Below are positions 10,213-21,533 of a stretch of 59,217 bases of DNA, piece after piece (the stretch's first letter is position 1; the number at the start of each line of letters is the position of its first letter). Position numbers and translations under genes: made by a program. Origin of the DNA: Acephala macrosclerotiorum (Eukaryota > Ascomycota > Leotiomycetes > Helotiales > Mollisiaceae); the NCBI GenBank assembly GCA_014904845.1, contig MU119513.1:1-59217 (forward strand), in the 5' to 3' direction. Under the pieces are notes generated by a model. That model saw only the letters and a program-made list of their open reading frames with translations. It ran no database searches and had not been told where the DNA came from.

Positions 10213-12118
10213 ATGGTAGAAACATGCGCTGCCCCGGATGGCACTCAGCCCATAACCTTCGGTCTCACGAAATGGAATTCTATCCTCCTGGTCACCGTTC
10301 TAGGATGCCTCCCAATGGCAACTATCCTCCTTGGTCCAAGGCTGGTTCGCTGGGTTGGTGGCACGTTAGGATTTTATCTTCGAAACAAAACCGCGGGTCG
10401 GAAAGCACAGATCCTGGAAATGACGGAGAAGGATGAGGCGGAGTGGGAGAAGACAAAGGGAAAAGAGGGAAGGAGAGATAGCGATGAGTGGGAGAATGTG
10501 GATGCGTATGCGACTGGAAGTGTAGGGAATGGAGAGAAGGGCGAGAGCGAATGGGATGGTATTGTGGGATTCTATCATCCTTTCTGGTGAGTTTACAGCA
10601 TCTGCGACCAAGGACAGAAGCTGATGAGGGCAGTAATGCAGGTGGTGGTGGGGAACGTGTCCTCTGGGCTGCAATACGAGCTACGCAGAAGAGATGGCCC
10701 AAGGCGAAATGTATTGTGTATACTGGAGATCATGATGTGGATAAAGCTCAGATACTGGCAAGAGTGAAGGTTGTTTCTCTTTACCATCTGCAAACCCTAT
10801 ACTAATTTCACCAGGACCGCTTCAACATCGCCCTCCACCCTCCTACTGTTACTTTCCTCTACCTCACAACTCGCTCCTGGGTCCTAGCATCAACATGGCC
10901 ACATTTCACACTTCTAGGCCAGTCCCTTGGCTCCCTCATTATGGCGTGGGATGCCTTCTCCCTCCTTACACCAGATATCTTCGTTGACACAATGGGCTAT
11001 GCATTCTCCCTCGCCCTGTGCAAGCTCCTCTTCCGCGACGTACCCACCGGCGCATACGTCCACTACCCTACCATCTCTACCGATATGCTCTCCTCCCTCG
11101 ACCCTAAATCCACGAATGGAACTCAAGGTGTCAACGCAGGGAAGGGACAAGGCGCAGCAGGAATAGGGAAGAAGATCTACTGGGAGCTCTTCGCGAAGCT
11201 CTACTCTGTTGTTGGAGGATCCATCGATGTCGTGATGACGAACTCGACCTGGACGCTGGAGCACATCACCTCTCTCTGGGGCGAATGGAGGAAGGAGTTC
11301 AAGAAACCAAGCCCGGTTGCTGTATACCCTCCGGTTGCAGTCGAAGAACTAGAGAAAGAAGTTGAGGTCTCAGAAGCAAGTGAGAAGAAGAGAGAACCAG
11401 TCCTGTTGTACATTGCTCAGTTCCGGCCGGAGAAGAACCACCAACTCATCCTTAACGCCTTCGCAGAATTTATGGCTACCAAGACACCAGCCACAAAGGG
11501 AGCGAAGTTGGTACTGGTAGGTTCAGTCCGAGACGACAGCGACAGCAAGAGAGTATACGAACTCCGACTCCAGGCCAACGAATTGAAGATCAAAGAAAGC
11601 GTTGAGTTCCATCTGGATGCTTCTTGGCCCGAGATCCTAGAATGGCTTCGCAAAGCAAGCGTAGGCGTAAACGGGATGTGGAACGAACATTTTGGAATCG
11701 GAGTCGTCGAATACCAAGCTGCGGGACTCATCAGCGTAGTTCACGACAGCGGTGGACCAAAGAGAGACATCGTTACTAAAATCGATGGCGAACCTACGGG
11801 TACGTCGTCTACTTTTTCATACCCCTGAATCCCATTCTCGCTTCCCGTTTCCGCTAGTTAGTACTGACAGCTTTACCAGGTTTCCACGCAACAACCTCCC
11901 CCGAGTTTGCCCTAGGTTTCGAATCCGCGCTCTCCCTCCGCGCCCCCGCTAAACTAGCAATGCGTCTCCGAGCCCGCAGATCAGCGAAGCGCTTCACGGA
12001 AGAAGAATTTGCTAGAGATTGGATTGCGCAGATGGAGAAGTTAGTTTTGTTGAGAAGGAACACTGTTGCGAAGCGAGGGGAACAGGAGAAGGAAGAGGGG
12101 CATTTGAAGACTGCGTGA
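10213..12118 (+). CDS. ALG11: GDP-Man:Man3GlcNAc2-PP-dolichol alpha-1,2-mannosyltransferase
   Basis: GT4-family enzyme that adds the fourth and fifth mannoses to the dolichol-linked N-glycan precursor on the cytosolic face of the ER. Exons 10213-10586, 10634-10769, 10815-11799, 11880-12118 give 577 aa, the usual size for fungi. Residues about 22-56 are a hydrophobic N-terminal membrane region. The hallmark [15 protein letters not shown] is rebuilt exactly across intron 1, which fixes that junction. Later come [25 protein letters not shown] and the donor-sugar motif [16 protein letters not shown] with the two glutamates of the E-x7-E pattern, then [12 protein letters not shown] Lys/Glu-rich insert (around EEKKREP-like residues) precedes the second Rossmann domain. 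Intron 2 has an unusual GTTGTT donor but frame and family continuity support it. Identity is firm. Confidence 0.95.
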
Positions 12119-12898
12119 TGTGATTTTGGATCTGGACGTTATTGAGATATACCCATTTCGTTGTATAGAATGCTATCTTGGTTGAAGAGCTGGCTTATCT
12201 TTGGTTTCACCTTTTCGTGCGAGTGCTTGTTATGTTGTGTGACGGCCTGTAGCACTGCGAGCTGGGATCGGGTTGCATCGGAGGAGAGGGGAGGTACTTG
12301 TTCCACCCGAGAAAGGGGATTGGGCGACGCTGTACTTTCAGTGCTCATTATTTCTCCTCGGACGTTGTCAAAGCCACGATACTGTGTGCCAGAACGAACA
12401 ACTAACAACAGCAACGCCAAGGCTACATCCAGACGACTTGGCCACCGCTCTACATTCTCCTTGGTTGAGAATAGGTAAAACATGATTCTGGTTTGGATGA
12501 CGGCTTGTGGGCTAGAATGTCGAAATACTAGTCCGCTTGAAGGCTGGGAAAATAGGGACAAGATACCAATTTTGTAAGCTCGGCCAAGACATGCCGTTGA
12601 TCTCCTTTGGCCAGCGGATCAAGAAGGAAAGAGAACACATCAATAGCACTCAACTGAAGTCTGAAACATAGTCTACAATGAGTATTTATTCCACGTAACA
12701 TACAATAATCCTATCTCAATGTCTTCATCGTGTCTCCTGCTTGTCCAGCTAGCAATGCAGAAGAAGCATATTACCAAACCCAATTCCCTAATGCAAAAAG
12801 ACTCAAGAGTCGGCAAAGGTATAAACTCCAACCAAAGAAAACACATGAAGAGCGAGAGCATGCAACATTATATCCGTCATTAACAACCGTATCTGCGT
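12119..12898. other. convergent intergenic region
   Basis: Lies between the 3' ends of ALG11 (+) and the ribonucleotide reductase gene (-). A 140-codon frame on the - strand (12139-12561) has no start context, domain or splice signals and looks incidental. I see nothing else. Confidence 0.5.
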
Positions 12899-15781
12899 CT
12901 AACCAGAGCACATCATACATTCCTCTCTATTTTCAATGCTGCCTGTTGAAATGTTAGTCATGGCCATTGACGTTTGAGGAAGCGAACTTACACTGCAAAA
13001 CAGCTTCGGCATAGATATCCTGCTCTCTGTCTCCGCTATCCTCCTTGGTATCTTCTTCTTGCTTGTTCCCCTTGATCGCAGCCTCAGGGAGCTGTTCCTC
13101 CTTTGGTGGAGCAGTAGCGGGCTCAGTAGCAAGAGACTTGGGGCTATCACCCTCAGCAACGTCAGCCTTGAATTGAGGAGTCTGGATGACAGCAGCTGGG
13201 TTGAACTTCTTGTTCTCAGACGCCGGCGGCGGGGTCGCTGTCGGCGTCGGAACTCCGTTTGGGGCACTGCTGGGAGTCTTGTTATCCTTATTGCGATACA
13301 ATGGCTGAGGACCGGGTGATTGAGTGATGTATCCGGTGGATGGACGCTTCTTGGTAGGTCGCTCACGGGCAACGTTAGTATCAGCGACGAGAAGGGCTTC
13401 TTGATCGACGGTGAACTGAATGGGAGCTGAAGCAGCCATGGTACGGAGGTAGTACATGCCAGTCTTCAAGCCCAACTTCCAACCAGCGAAGTGCATGCTG
13501 GTGATCTTGCCCATTGTGGGATCCTTCATATGGATGTTCATCGATTGTGATTGATCGATGTAAGCACCACGGTCAGCAGCCATTTGGACGATAGTTCGTT
13601 GAGAGATCTCCCAGACAGTCTTGTAGAGAGCCTTGATGTCAGCTGGGATGTTGGGGATGTTCTGGATAGAACCACCATCAGCGATGATGCGGTTCTTCAT
13701 GTTGTCAGACCAGAGACCCATATCGACAAGATCCTTCAGAAGCCATGGATTGACGACCTGGAATTCACCAGCAAGAACACGACGAGAGTAGATGTTGGAG
13801 GTGTATGGCTCGAAGCACTCGTTGAAGCCGAGGATCTGACTGGTGCTAGCAGTTGGCATGGGAGCAACGAGCAAGCTGTTGCGAACACCGTGTTGCTTGA
13901 TTTGCTGCTTCAAGCTGTCCCAGTCCCAGAGATCGGTGGGAGTAACACCCCACATGTCGTACTGGAGCTTACCCTTCGAGACAGGTGAGCCTTCGTATGT
14001 CTCGTATGGGCCATGAATCTTGGCAAGCTCAACTGAGGCGGTGAGAGCAGCGTGGTAGATCGTCTCGAAGATCTGGATGTTGAGGTGCTTGGCCTCAGGA
14101 GAGTCGAAGGGAAGGCGGAGGGCCAAGAAAGCGTCAGCAAGACCTTGAACACCAACGGCAATGGGTCTGTGACGGAAGTTGCTCTTCTTGGCCTCGGGGA
14201 CAGGGTAGTAGTTGACGTCGATGATCTTGTTCAAGTTCTTGACGACAACCTGGCAGACTTCATGGAGCTTCGCGAAGTCGTAGGTGCCATCATTGGTGTT
14301 GACATAGGTGGGGAGGGCAAGGGAAGCCAAGTTGCAGACGGCGACCTCATCGGGAGCACAGTACTCGACAATCTCAGTGCAGAGGTTGGAGCTTCGAATT
14401 GTGCCGAGGTTCTTCTGGTTGCTCTTCCTGTTGCAAGCATCCTTGTAGAGCATGAAGGGGTTTCCGGTCTCAGTCTGGGCCTCCAAGATGGAGTACCAAA
14501 GCTTTTGAGCCTTGATGGTCTTGCGACCTTTGCCTTCACGCTCGTACTTCTCGTAGAGAGCCTCGAACTCGTCACCATAGACATCAGCCAAGCCTGGGCA
14601 CTCGTTGGGGCACATCAATGTCCACTCTCCATTCTTCTCGACACGTTTCATGAAGAGATCAGGAATCCACAATGCGTAGAAGAGATCACGAGCTCGCACT
14701 TCTTCCTTGCCGTGGTTCTTTCGGAGGTCAAGGTACTCGAAGACATCTGCGTGCCACGGCTCAAGGTAGATAGCGAAAGCACCTGGCCTCTTGTTGCCAC
14801 CCTGGTCAACGTATCTAGCAGTGTTATTGAAGACACGTAACATGGGAACAATGCCGTTGGAATTTCCGTTGGTTCCAGCAATGTAGGCGCCAGTAGCACG
14901 GATTCGGTGGACATTAAGACCGATACCACCAGCATTCTTGGAGATCATGGCGCAAGTCTTCAATGTGTCGTAAATACCGTCAATGCTGTCTTCCTTCATG
15001 TCGATAAGGAAGCATGAAGAGAGTTGTGCTTGCGGTGTACCGGCGGCGAAGAGAGTTGGAGAAGCGTGGGTGAAGCACTTCTGGGACATCAAGTTGTATG
15101 TCTCGATGGCGGCCTCGATATCTTCACCGTGGATACCAACAGCCACTCGCATAATCATATGTTGCGGACGTTCGCAGATCTTGCCATCGAGGCGGAGGAG
15201 GTATGATCGCTCGAGGGTCTTGAAACCGAAGTACTGGTAGTTGAAGTCTCGGTCGTAGACAATAGCGGAATTGAGCTCTGCCTCGTGCTTCATGACGCAC
15301 TCATATGTGGACTTGCTGATCATGGGAGATGGCTTGTTGTTTCGAGGATTGACATAGTGGTAGAGGTCTGAGATGACAGTTGAGAATTGCTTCTTGGTCT
15401 GCTTGTGGAGGTTGGAGACTGCGATTCGTGCAGCGAGGATGGCATAATCGGGGTGGGTGACTGTCATATATGCAGCAGTTTCTGCGGCCTGGTGGCAAGA
15501 GTCAGCGGGGATTGCGACGAGGCATTTGGACGCGTGAAGTTGAAGGATGGCATACCAGATTGTCCAACTCGACTGTAGTTACACCTTGGTAGACACCAGA
15601 GATAACCTTTTGTGTGATTGCTGCAGCATCGACATGGTCGGCGTCGAGGCCGTAACACAGTCGAGAAACACGAGCTGTGATCTTGTCAAATTGAACGCGC
15701 TCCTTGCGTCCATCTGCATAGTATTAGTTGAGGTCCAAGTAGCAAAGGATTAGAGTACATACCGCGCTTCCACACGTACAT
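12899..15781 (-). CDS. RNR1: ribonucleoside-diphosphate reductase large subunit (class Ia)
   Basis: Reduces ribonucleoside diphosphates to deoxy forms with the small subunit; rate-limiting for dNTP supply. Four exons on the - strand: 15781-15763, 15713-15556, 15488-12992, 12942-12899, giving 905 aa. The N-terminus ([19 protein letters not shown]) is the allosteric ATP cone. The active site is complete: Asn427, Cys429 and Glu431 in SSNLCTEI, and the redox pair Cys218 (LSSCFLID) and Cys444 (AVCNLAS), almost the same numbers as yeast Rnr1. [20 protein letters not shown] and the tyrosine pair of the radical path (GMYYLRT, 738-739) follow. The last 14 residues (ending ECMMCSG, Cys900 and Cys903) lie in a separate exon behind a 49-nt intron with GACTAAC; missing it would remove the essential redox tail. 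Residues about 775-885 are a low-complexity Pro/Thr/Glu linker. Confidence 0.97.
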
Positions 15782-16525
15782 CGCGGCGACGTGGATGGCA
15801 GACTTTTAGGGAGAGGGGTTGATGATGGAAAGGGGGAAGAAGATTGCGATGCTTCTGTGTGTCAATGCGAGTGTTACTACTGGCTGTATTGTTACTCGAG
15901 ACGATTGATCAACTGTGGGAGAAGAGTTGATGTTGTTGAAGGAGGATGCAGAAATTTGGCGTTTGGAGGGGAGGAGGAATGTTTTTGTAAAGTACTTTAC
16001 GCGCCAGGGACGCGACTTCTTCGCTACGGCTTTTGTCAGCCACGCTAGTCGCGGTCAACAACGCGTTTCCACTTTAAGACGTGTTGCCTGAAACCCTGAG
16101 CAACGATATGTTTATGTGGAGAAGAGGGGTGGAATATTACGTTTCTTGTGAGTAACGGATGGTAATCGCTGATTTAAACCATGGAATTCAAGCTCTTAAT
16201 GATTTGGAAAGGGAAGACGCCAAAAGTCACGTGCTTTCGCTGCATCAAAAGGGGTAAAGGGTGGCGGGGAAAATGTCTGTTCAAGCATGGATTCCAAGAA
16301 TATGGAAAGTTCTGTTCGTAAAATTAAATGTATTATCTACATCGATCAGACATTTGAACAAGAAGTTGAATCTAGTTTGGCATAGCGCATTGAGATTGTC
16401 TGTATCGGGACAGCACTTTTGAGTGTCGAAAGTCAGGAAGTAGAATATCACATCCCAGTCGTGGCACAAGAGAAGAACAGCTGAAAGCTGGCCCAAAGTC
16501 CTTCTAGCCTGATGTACATGTATAT
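15782..16525. other. RNR1 upstream region and AIM22 3' flank
   Basis: RNR1 and the lipoate ligase are both on the - strand, so this 744-bp stretch holds the RNR1 promoter and leader (15782 to about 16150) and the 3' flank of the lipoate ligase. The promoter part contains the ACGCG cluster listed separately. Nothing coding is supported. Confidence 0.5.
15999..16066. promoter_or_regulatory. cluster of MCB-like ACGCG elements upstream of RNR1
   Basis: Three ACGCG cores occur within 68 bp: ACGCGC at 15999-16004, ACGCGA at 16010-16015 and the perfect palindromic MluI cell-cycle box ACGCGT at 16061-16066. They lie 218-285 bp upstream of the RNR1 start. In yeasts the MBF complex (Mbp1-Swi6, or Cdc10 complexes in fission yeast) binds ACGCGT and drives S-phase expression of ribonucleotide reductase, so both position and target fit. 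Binding here is inferred. Confidence 0.65.
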
Positions 16526-17886
16526 TTACTCCTGTTTATTGCTGCCGAACAAGTTATTCATCACACTGCCAAGATGAGTCTTCCAGGAAGGCACAGAGGG
16601 GCTAGGGGTCTGAGGGAGTACTTGAATCCAGTCTTCGATCTCGTGTATCTTCAGACCTTTCAAGCTGGCAATTATGCTTCTTAGTGCTATGTTTGAAGCC
16701 CCTTTCCTGTACTCCAAGTGGTCCACATCGGTAATTTCTCCATGTCGAGCTGTAAAGTTCAATCCAACCTGTATGCTTATGAGTTGGATACCATATAGGA
16801 AGAACATGGCACCTACGTGGAAATCTTCCCTTGTGCCTCTGTCCCTACCTGTGTTGTAGGAGAAGGCGAATTGAGGTGTCTGGCGGTATGTCCAATCTAG
16901 TGACTGAGAAGTAATCAGCGGTATAGCTTCTAGGTAAGAGCCCCACGAACCTTCAGCTCTTCCAGTCCTTTCGCAATTTCAGGGACGGTCTCTTCTGGCT
17001 CCCCAACTAAGACAACGTCTTCGCTGCCATACATCGTGTTGAACTCGGAGACAACAGCTTTCTCGAAAGGCTCATTGGCAACGCCTGTATTTATGATTGG
17101 CGAACTCACACTCTCGACTCCTCTTGCTTTGATGAAGGGTTTTGCTTTGGATCGAAGATAGTTGGAGATAGTTGGTAGATTCGGGCTCGACAGAAGGCAT
17201 GTTCCATGATGTAAGGACCTCAGCCTTGTCAGCTTGTATGCTGAACCCGAGACCTTGAATGTCTTCTCCTCGCCTTCCACGACCTTGTCCACCACTATAT
17301 CATGCCGTGGGTTGACTTTAGCCCTCTCGATCCCAAGACCCTGCAGCGCCCGAACGACCATTTGTGCATGCTTATCTCGATCGAAGGCCGGCGTAGGACA
17401 TATGACGCTATAATTGACGTTTCCTTCGTCGTGAAAGACTGTCCCTCCTCCCGAACGACGTCGCACAAGGTCTACTTTCAGCTTCCCATAGCGAAGTAAG
17501 CCGAAATTAACTTCCACCCAAGGATTCTGGTTGCGTCCAATGACGATACAAGGTCGATTCGTGTATAGGAAGAGAATCGTCGAGTCTGGAGGCGTTTTCT
17601 GCAAGAGATAATGTTCAATTGATAGATTCAGGTAGGGGTCGAAGGATCTGGATATGTAGACTTGCGACTTGTTCGATGGATCAGTTGCCGCACGTATAAA
17701 ATTGGGAGATCTTGTTCCAAAGAGCCGGCGAGTATTGACTCTGTTCAATAGAAGGTGACTTTGTCCTCTAGATGGTGCCATGTGTAGTTGTAAGTAACTA
17801 GTAGAAGCACCAAATTGAAGCTTTCGGGAGCTCAGGCTGCACGACGCTAAGCTAATGAAGAGTTGCTTCCGAGTTCGGCTGAACAA
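16526..17886 (-). CDS. AIM22: mitochondrial lipoate-protein ligase / lipoyltransferase
   Basis: Attaches lipoyl groups to E2 subunits of pyruvate and 2-oxoglutarate dehydrogenases and glycine cleavage H protein in mitochondria. Exons on the - strand: 17886-16951, 16903-16817, 16768-16526, giving 421 aa. The first 65 residues (Arg/Ser/Leu-rich, MFSRTRKQLFISLASCSLSS) form a presequence. The LplA core has the lipoate-binding signature RRRSGGGTVFHDEGN (142-156) and the ligase motif KVSGSAYKLT with the expected catalytic Lys211, followed by LHHGTCLLSSP. Exon 2 restores the family's SLDWTYRQTPQF. Exon 3 (VGLNFTARHGEITD) gives the C-terminal accessory domain; a cDNA would settle the small intron 16769-16816 with its GTAGGT donor. 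It shares a 103-bp divergent promoter with chorismate synthase. The yeast gene is AIM22/LIP3; orthology is inferred from domain layout. Confidence 0.88.
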
Positions 17887-17989
17887 GGGCGTGCAAGAGT
17901 CACCAGGCTGAGAAAATCAAAAAGAAAGTCGTCCCATCATCAACAATTCTTCTGTGCGACAACACCGCATTCTACTTCAAAAATTGACG
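17887..17989. promoter_or_regulatory. compact bidirectional promoter of AIM22-type gene and ARO2, with a Gcn4/CPC1-like site
   Basis: Only 103 bp separate the two start codons. It contains GAGTCA at 17897-17902 (TGACTC on the - strand), the core of the Gcn4/CPC1 cross-pathway-control element, about 90 bp from the ARO2 ATG. Such control of aromatic amino acid genes is established in fungi; that this single core site is used is inference. Confidence 0.5.
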
Positions 17990-19335
17990 ATGTCGACTTT
18001 TGGGCAGTATTTCAAAGTCACTACGTATGTTCTGCTCTCAATTGACTTCCTAATTCCAATCTGCAAGTCCTCATGCGATCTAGGTACGGTGAGTCGCATT
18101 GTCGCTCAGTAGGATGTATCGTCGACGGTGTCCCTCCAGGAATGGAGCTCACAGAAGATGATATCCAGCCGCAGATGACCAGACGAAGGCCAGGTCAAAG
18201 TGCACTGACTACGCCTCGCAACGAAATGGACCTGGTGGAGATTCAGTCGGGTACAGAGTTCGGTGTCACTCTTGGTACTCCCATCGCGATGATCGTACGA
18301 AATAAAGACCAAAGACCCCACGACTATGGCAACAAGACGATGGACCTCTACCCTCGACCGAGCCACGCAGATTGGACATACTTGGAGAAATACGGAGTCA
18401 AGGCAAGCAGTGGAGGCGGCAGAAGTAGTGCCAGAGAGACAATTGGGCGAGTTGCTGCCAGTGCTATCGCGGAGAAGTACTTGAGGTTGTCCTACGGCAT
18501 TGAGATTGTCGCATTCGTATCTTCTGTTGGAGGTGTACAGATGTTCCCTCCTACTGCGACTCATCCTACCCCCTCAACGAACCCCGCCTTCCTCTCCGTC
18601 ATCAATACTGTTACCCGCGAGAAGGTCGACGAGTTCGTTCCGGTGCGATGCCCGGACAAAGCTTCTTCCGAGAAGATGGCAGAATTAATAGCAGACTTCA
18701 GGGACAAGTCGGATAGTATTGGCGGCACAGTGACTTGTGTCATTAGAAATGTTCCGAGTGGACTGGGCGAGCCATGTTTCGACAAGATGGAGGCTCTGCT
18801 TGCTCACGCAATGCTCAGCATTCCTGCCACGAAGGGCTTTGAGATTGGATCGGGCTTTGGAGGGTGCGAAGTCCCTGGTTCAATACACAACGATCCTTTC
18901 ATTCTTGCACCAGAGGTACCGCCCTTGGAGACAGGTGCAACAAAGAACGGTATTCCCAGACCAAAACTCACCACCAAGACCAACAACTCGGGAGGCATTC
19001 AAGGTGGAATCACGAATGGAGCACCAATATACTTCCGAGTTGCATTCAAGCCACCTGCAACAATTGGCCAAGCCCAACAAACCTCAACATATGATGGAGA
19101 GTCAGAGGGTGTATTGGAGGCAAAGGGAAGACATGATCCATGTGTTGTTCCTCGAGCAGTACCAATTGTGGAGGCTATGGCTGCCTTGGCAGTTGTTGAT
19201 GCTTTGATGGCTCAACAGTCGAGACAGATGACAAGGAATTTACTGCCGCCATTGAAGCATACGATACCCGCGGCGAAGAGTGCTCTTGAGACGGAGGCGA
19301 TCGAAAAGCAAGGCATTAATGGTGTTGCAAAGTAG
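17990..19335 (+). CDS. ARO2: chorismate synthase
   Basis: Converts 5-enolpyruvylshikimate-3-phosphate to chorismate, the last shared step of the shikimate pathway, using reduced FMN; the fungal enzyme is bifunctional with its own flavin reductase activity. Two exons, 17990-18024 and 18084-19335, giving 428 aa. Exon 1 encodes only [11 protein letters not shown] plus two bases; the 59-nt intron then restores T-Y-G-E-S-H, which fixes the start. Signatures visible: [98 protein letters not shown] and the C-terminal [20 protein letters not shown]. It is somewhat longer than the yeast enzyme because of inserts near the substrate region and C-terminus, as usual in Pezizomycotina. Identity is firm. 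Confidence 0.97.
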
Positions 19336-21533
19336 ACAAAATCAATTTGGATCTGTTTTTTGACCGGACCAGCATCTGTCTCTATCTCTCCTGACATACT
19401 CTTTCGGTTATTTTCTCTATTCCTTATTCACGTTTGCAAGTCTGTTAGTATCAGAGCTGTTCGCCAAGTCAGCTGTTCCACATGATTTCAGATAGGGCAT
19501 CAATCATTCTCACTATCCACTGTCGCTTTTCGCGGAGTACTTTTTATCTCGTTCCCAGGATGGAGCTGTGAATGGCGGCAGAATTCCGGGAATCATTTCT
19601 CAACACCCATTAGACGCCATGTTGTAGGAGTCATTCGTGGAAGAACGTTCAATTCATGAGGCAAGAGTAACCAAGAGGTCATAGGGCTGGAAAAATTGCG
19701 TGGCAGATGCCATACTTATCGTGTTGATCCTAGGAAGCTGAAGACATTTGGACGCTAGGCTGGATGTTCAGGTATCGATGAGGTGATTTGAGTCAGCTTG
19801 ACTTTCAGCCCCCACCACTCGGAACGAACGGATGGTCGAGCAATTCTCACAATGAAGATTTCGACTCTACAAAGGTCGAGGTCCTGCGCCATCATTGGCA
19901 ACAAGGTTTAAGTTTCGAACTCCAGCCGTCCCGCGTCTTGGCTCGAAGCGGGATTTTCCCGAGCAATTTGAGTGTTGCTGATGATAAGCTGCTGGGAGCA
20001 GATTCATTTCATATTCATCTCGACAGTTAATTACAGTATAGATAAGGAAACTCGGAGGCTTGGTACCTGGAAGTTCGTATACTACCCACAGGCCGAAATA
20101 AATGTTAATCGTGAGGTGATTGTGGCCGTGTTGCCAAGGGGTGGTGAGACCAATCATCTCTCCACGATTCACGGTATTTAGCTATATCTAGTTAAATACT
20201 GGCCTGTGCCTATTAACATTTATTATCCCCTGTAGAGAGTAAACATCGCGGGGTCCTCCTAATTTGGACTCGGTACCTCAGTCCCGAAATCTAGAATAGC
20301 GGGGACTAAAATAGACGCGAAAGCGAGACTTTGACTGACAGTTGGCACATTACGGAGAATGAAACAGGACGTCTCGCCTCTGCCGTTCGCGCGTTGTTGA
20401 ACGAGGTTCCGGAGATCTTCATATTGAACAAGCAGGGCCTTCGTATACCATCCAGGCAATGGGAAGCTGTCCATACACAGCATAGTCGGTCCGGGGGTGC
20501 CTCTGAAGCATCTTCCGTACTAAATTTCAACCTCATCCGTAGCACAACATCAAGAACAATGGCCTAGCCCTCCAGGAACTTCGGCACTGATTGTAGGGCT
20601 CTCGTGGCCAAGATGCGGTAGGTTTCTAGGTTCACTTTTTCTCTCCAATTGGCTCCTGGGTAAGATGTTCGGACGAACGAGGCTGGGTATGTCCCGTATA
20701 TCATTGCTCCTGCGTCAAATTGGCAACGCCATTTTTCATCAATGTTCCAACTGCGCCTGGCGCTCTACTTATGGTTCATGGAAGATAGATTTCAGACGAA
20801 ATGGAAGCATCATGCAGAGTCTGCGAGGAACGGGAAAATGAGGCCCAGGATCGTCCTGCACCTGCATGCCGAAAGAGGAGAGGTGATCGTTCTCGCACCA
20901 TATTGTCCAATTGATACTCAAACAACTGCTCCATGACCTTACTACTCTGACCGCGTCGCCAACTCAGAAGCTTGGAGGTCGGAAAAAGTCTCTCGTACGG
21001 CTGAAGGATCGCGGCTTCCACCCTGCAGCCATCCTCAGCTGCGCCCTCATACTGCGCTTCTCATTGGTCACGTCGTACCACACAACAATCTCACCACTAA
21101 ATCGCTGCCAGTGATGCTGACATGCCAAAGCCACAACTACCTCGCGTCTTGTCCTCTAAGGCAGAAGCTACCGCCGAGCCCTCGATTCGGAATCTGCCTC
21201 ACATGGATGTCCTTTCGATGCGTCAGCTCATCCTCTCTGTGCCACTGGATATGACCAGCCCTACCATTTCTTCTCCCCCATCTTGCCATGTTTTCGGGAT
21301 CGCACTCTGGCCCGCCCCTGGAAACAACACACGATCGCGGGTAATCCTTTCCTCGGACCTCAACCACTTTCGTTGACTTGAAGAGAAGTTCTGTTTCTGT
21401 TACATCGCTGTTAGAAATTATATTGTTTAGTATACTTCAGCCCATGTTTGCAGCCTGCCGAACAACTACTGGTGGATACACTGCAACTCGGTCCCGCAAA
21501 TCGGTGTGTTGACGAGAAGGAATTCCTGGCGTG
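19336..21533. other. long intergenic region between ARO2 and the Kelch gene
   Basis: About 2.2 kb with no supported gene. Short frames (19788-20030, 20331-20567, 21122-21376, all +) lack domains and splice context. A candidate inverted-repeat element lies at 20086-20235. The last several hundred bases probably include promoter and leader of the Kelch gene. Confidence 0.45.
20086..20235. mobile_element. candidate MITE-like element with imperfect terminal inverted repeats
   Basis: A 24-nt stretch at 20086-20109 matches the reverse complement of 20212-20235 at 19 of 24 positions, with the inner 13 nt (AATAAATGTTAAT and ATTAACATTTATT) identical. Between them is a second palindrome at 20174-20199 (GTATTTA with TTAAATAC). 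TA dinucleotides lie just outside at 20080-20081 and 20240-20241, as for TA target duplications. The element is only about 150 bp and non-coding. No second copy is visible in the window, so mobility is unproven. Confidence 0.35.

Noticed and set aside
12139..12561. 140-codon frame on the - strand between ALG11 and RNR1
   Set aside because: Lies in the shared 3' UTR region and has no homology features.
21122..21376. 84-codon ATG frame on the + strand
   Set aside because: No domain; lies in the likely promoter or leader of the Kelch gene.
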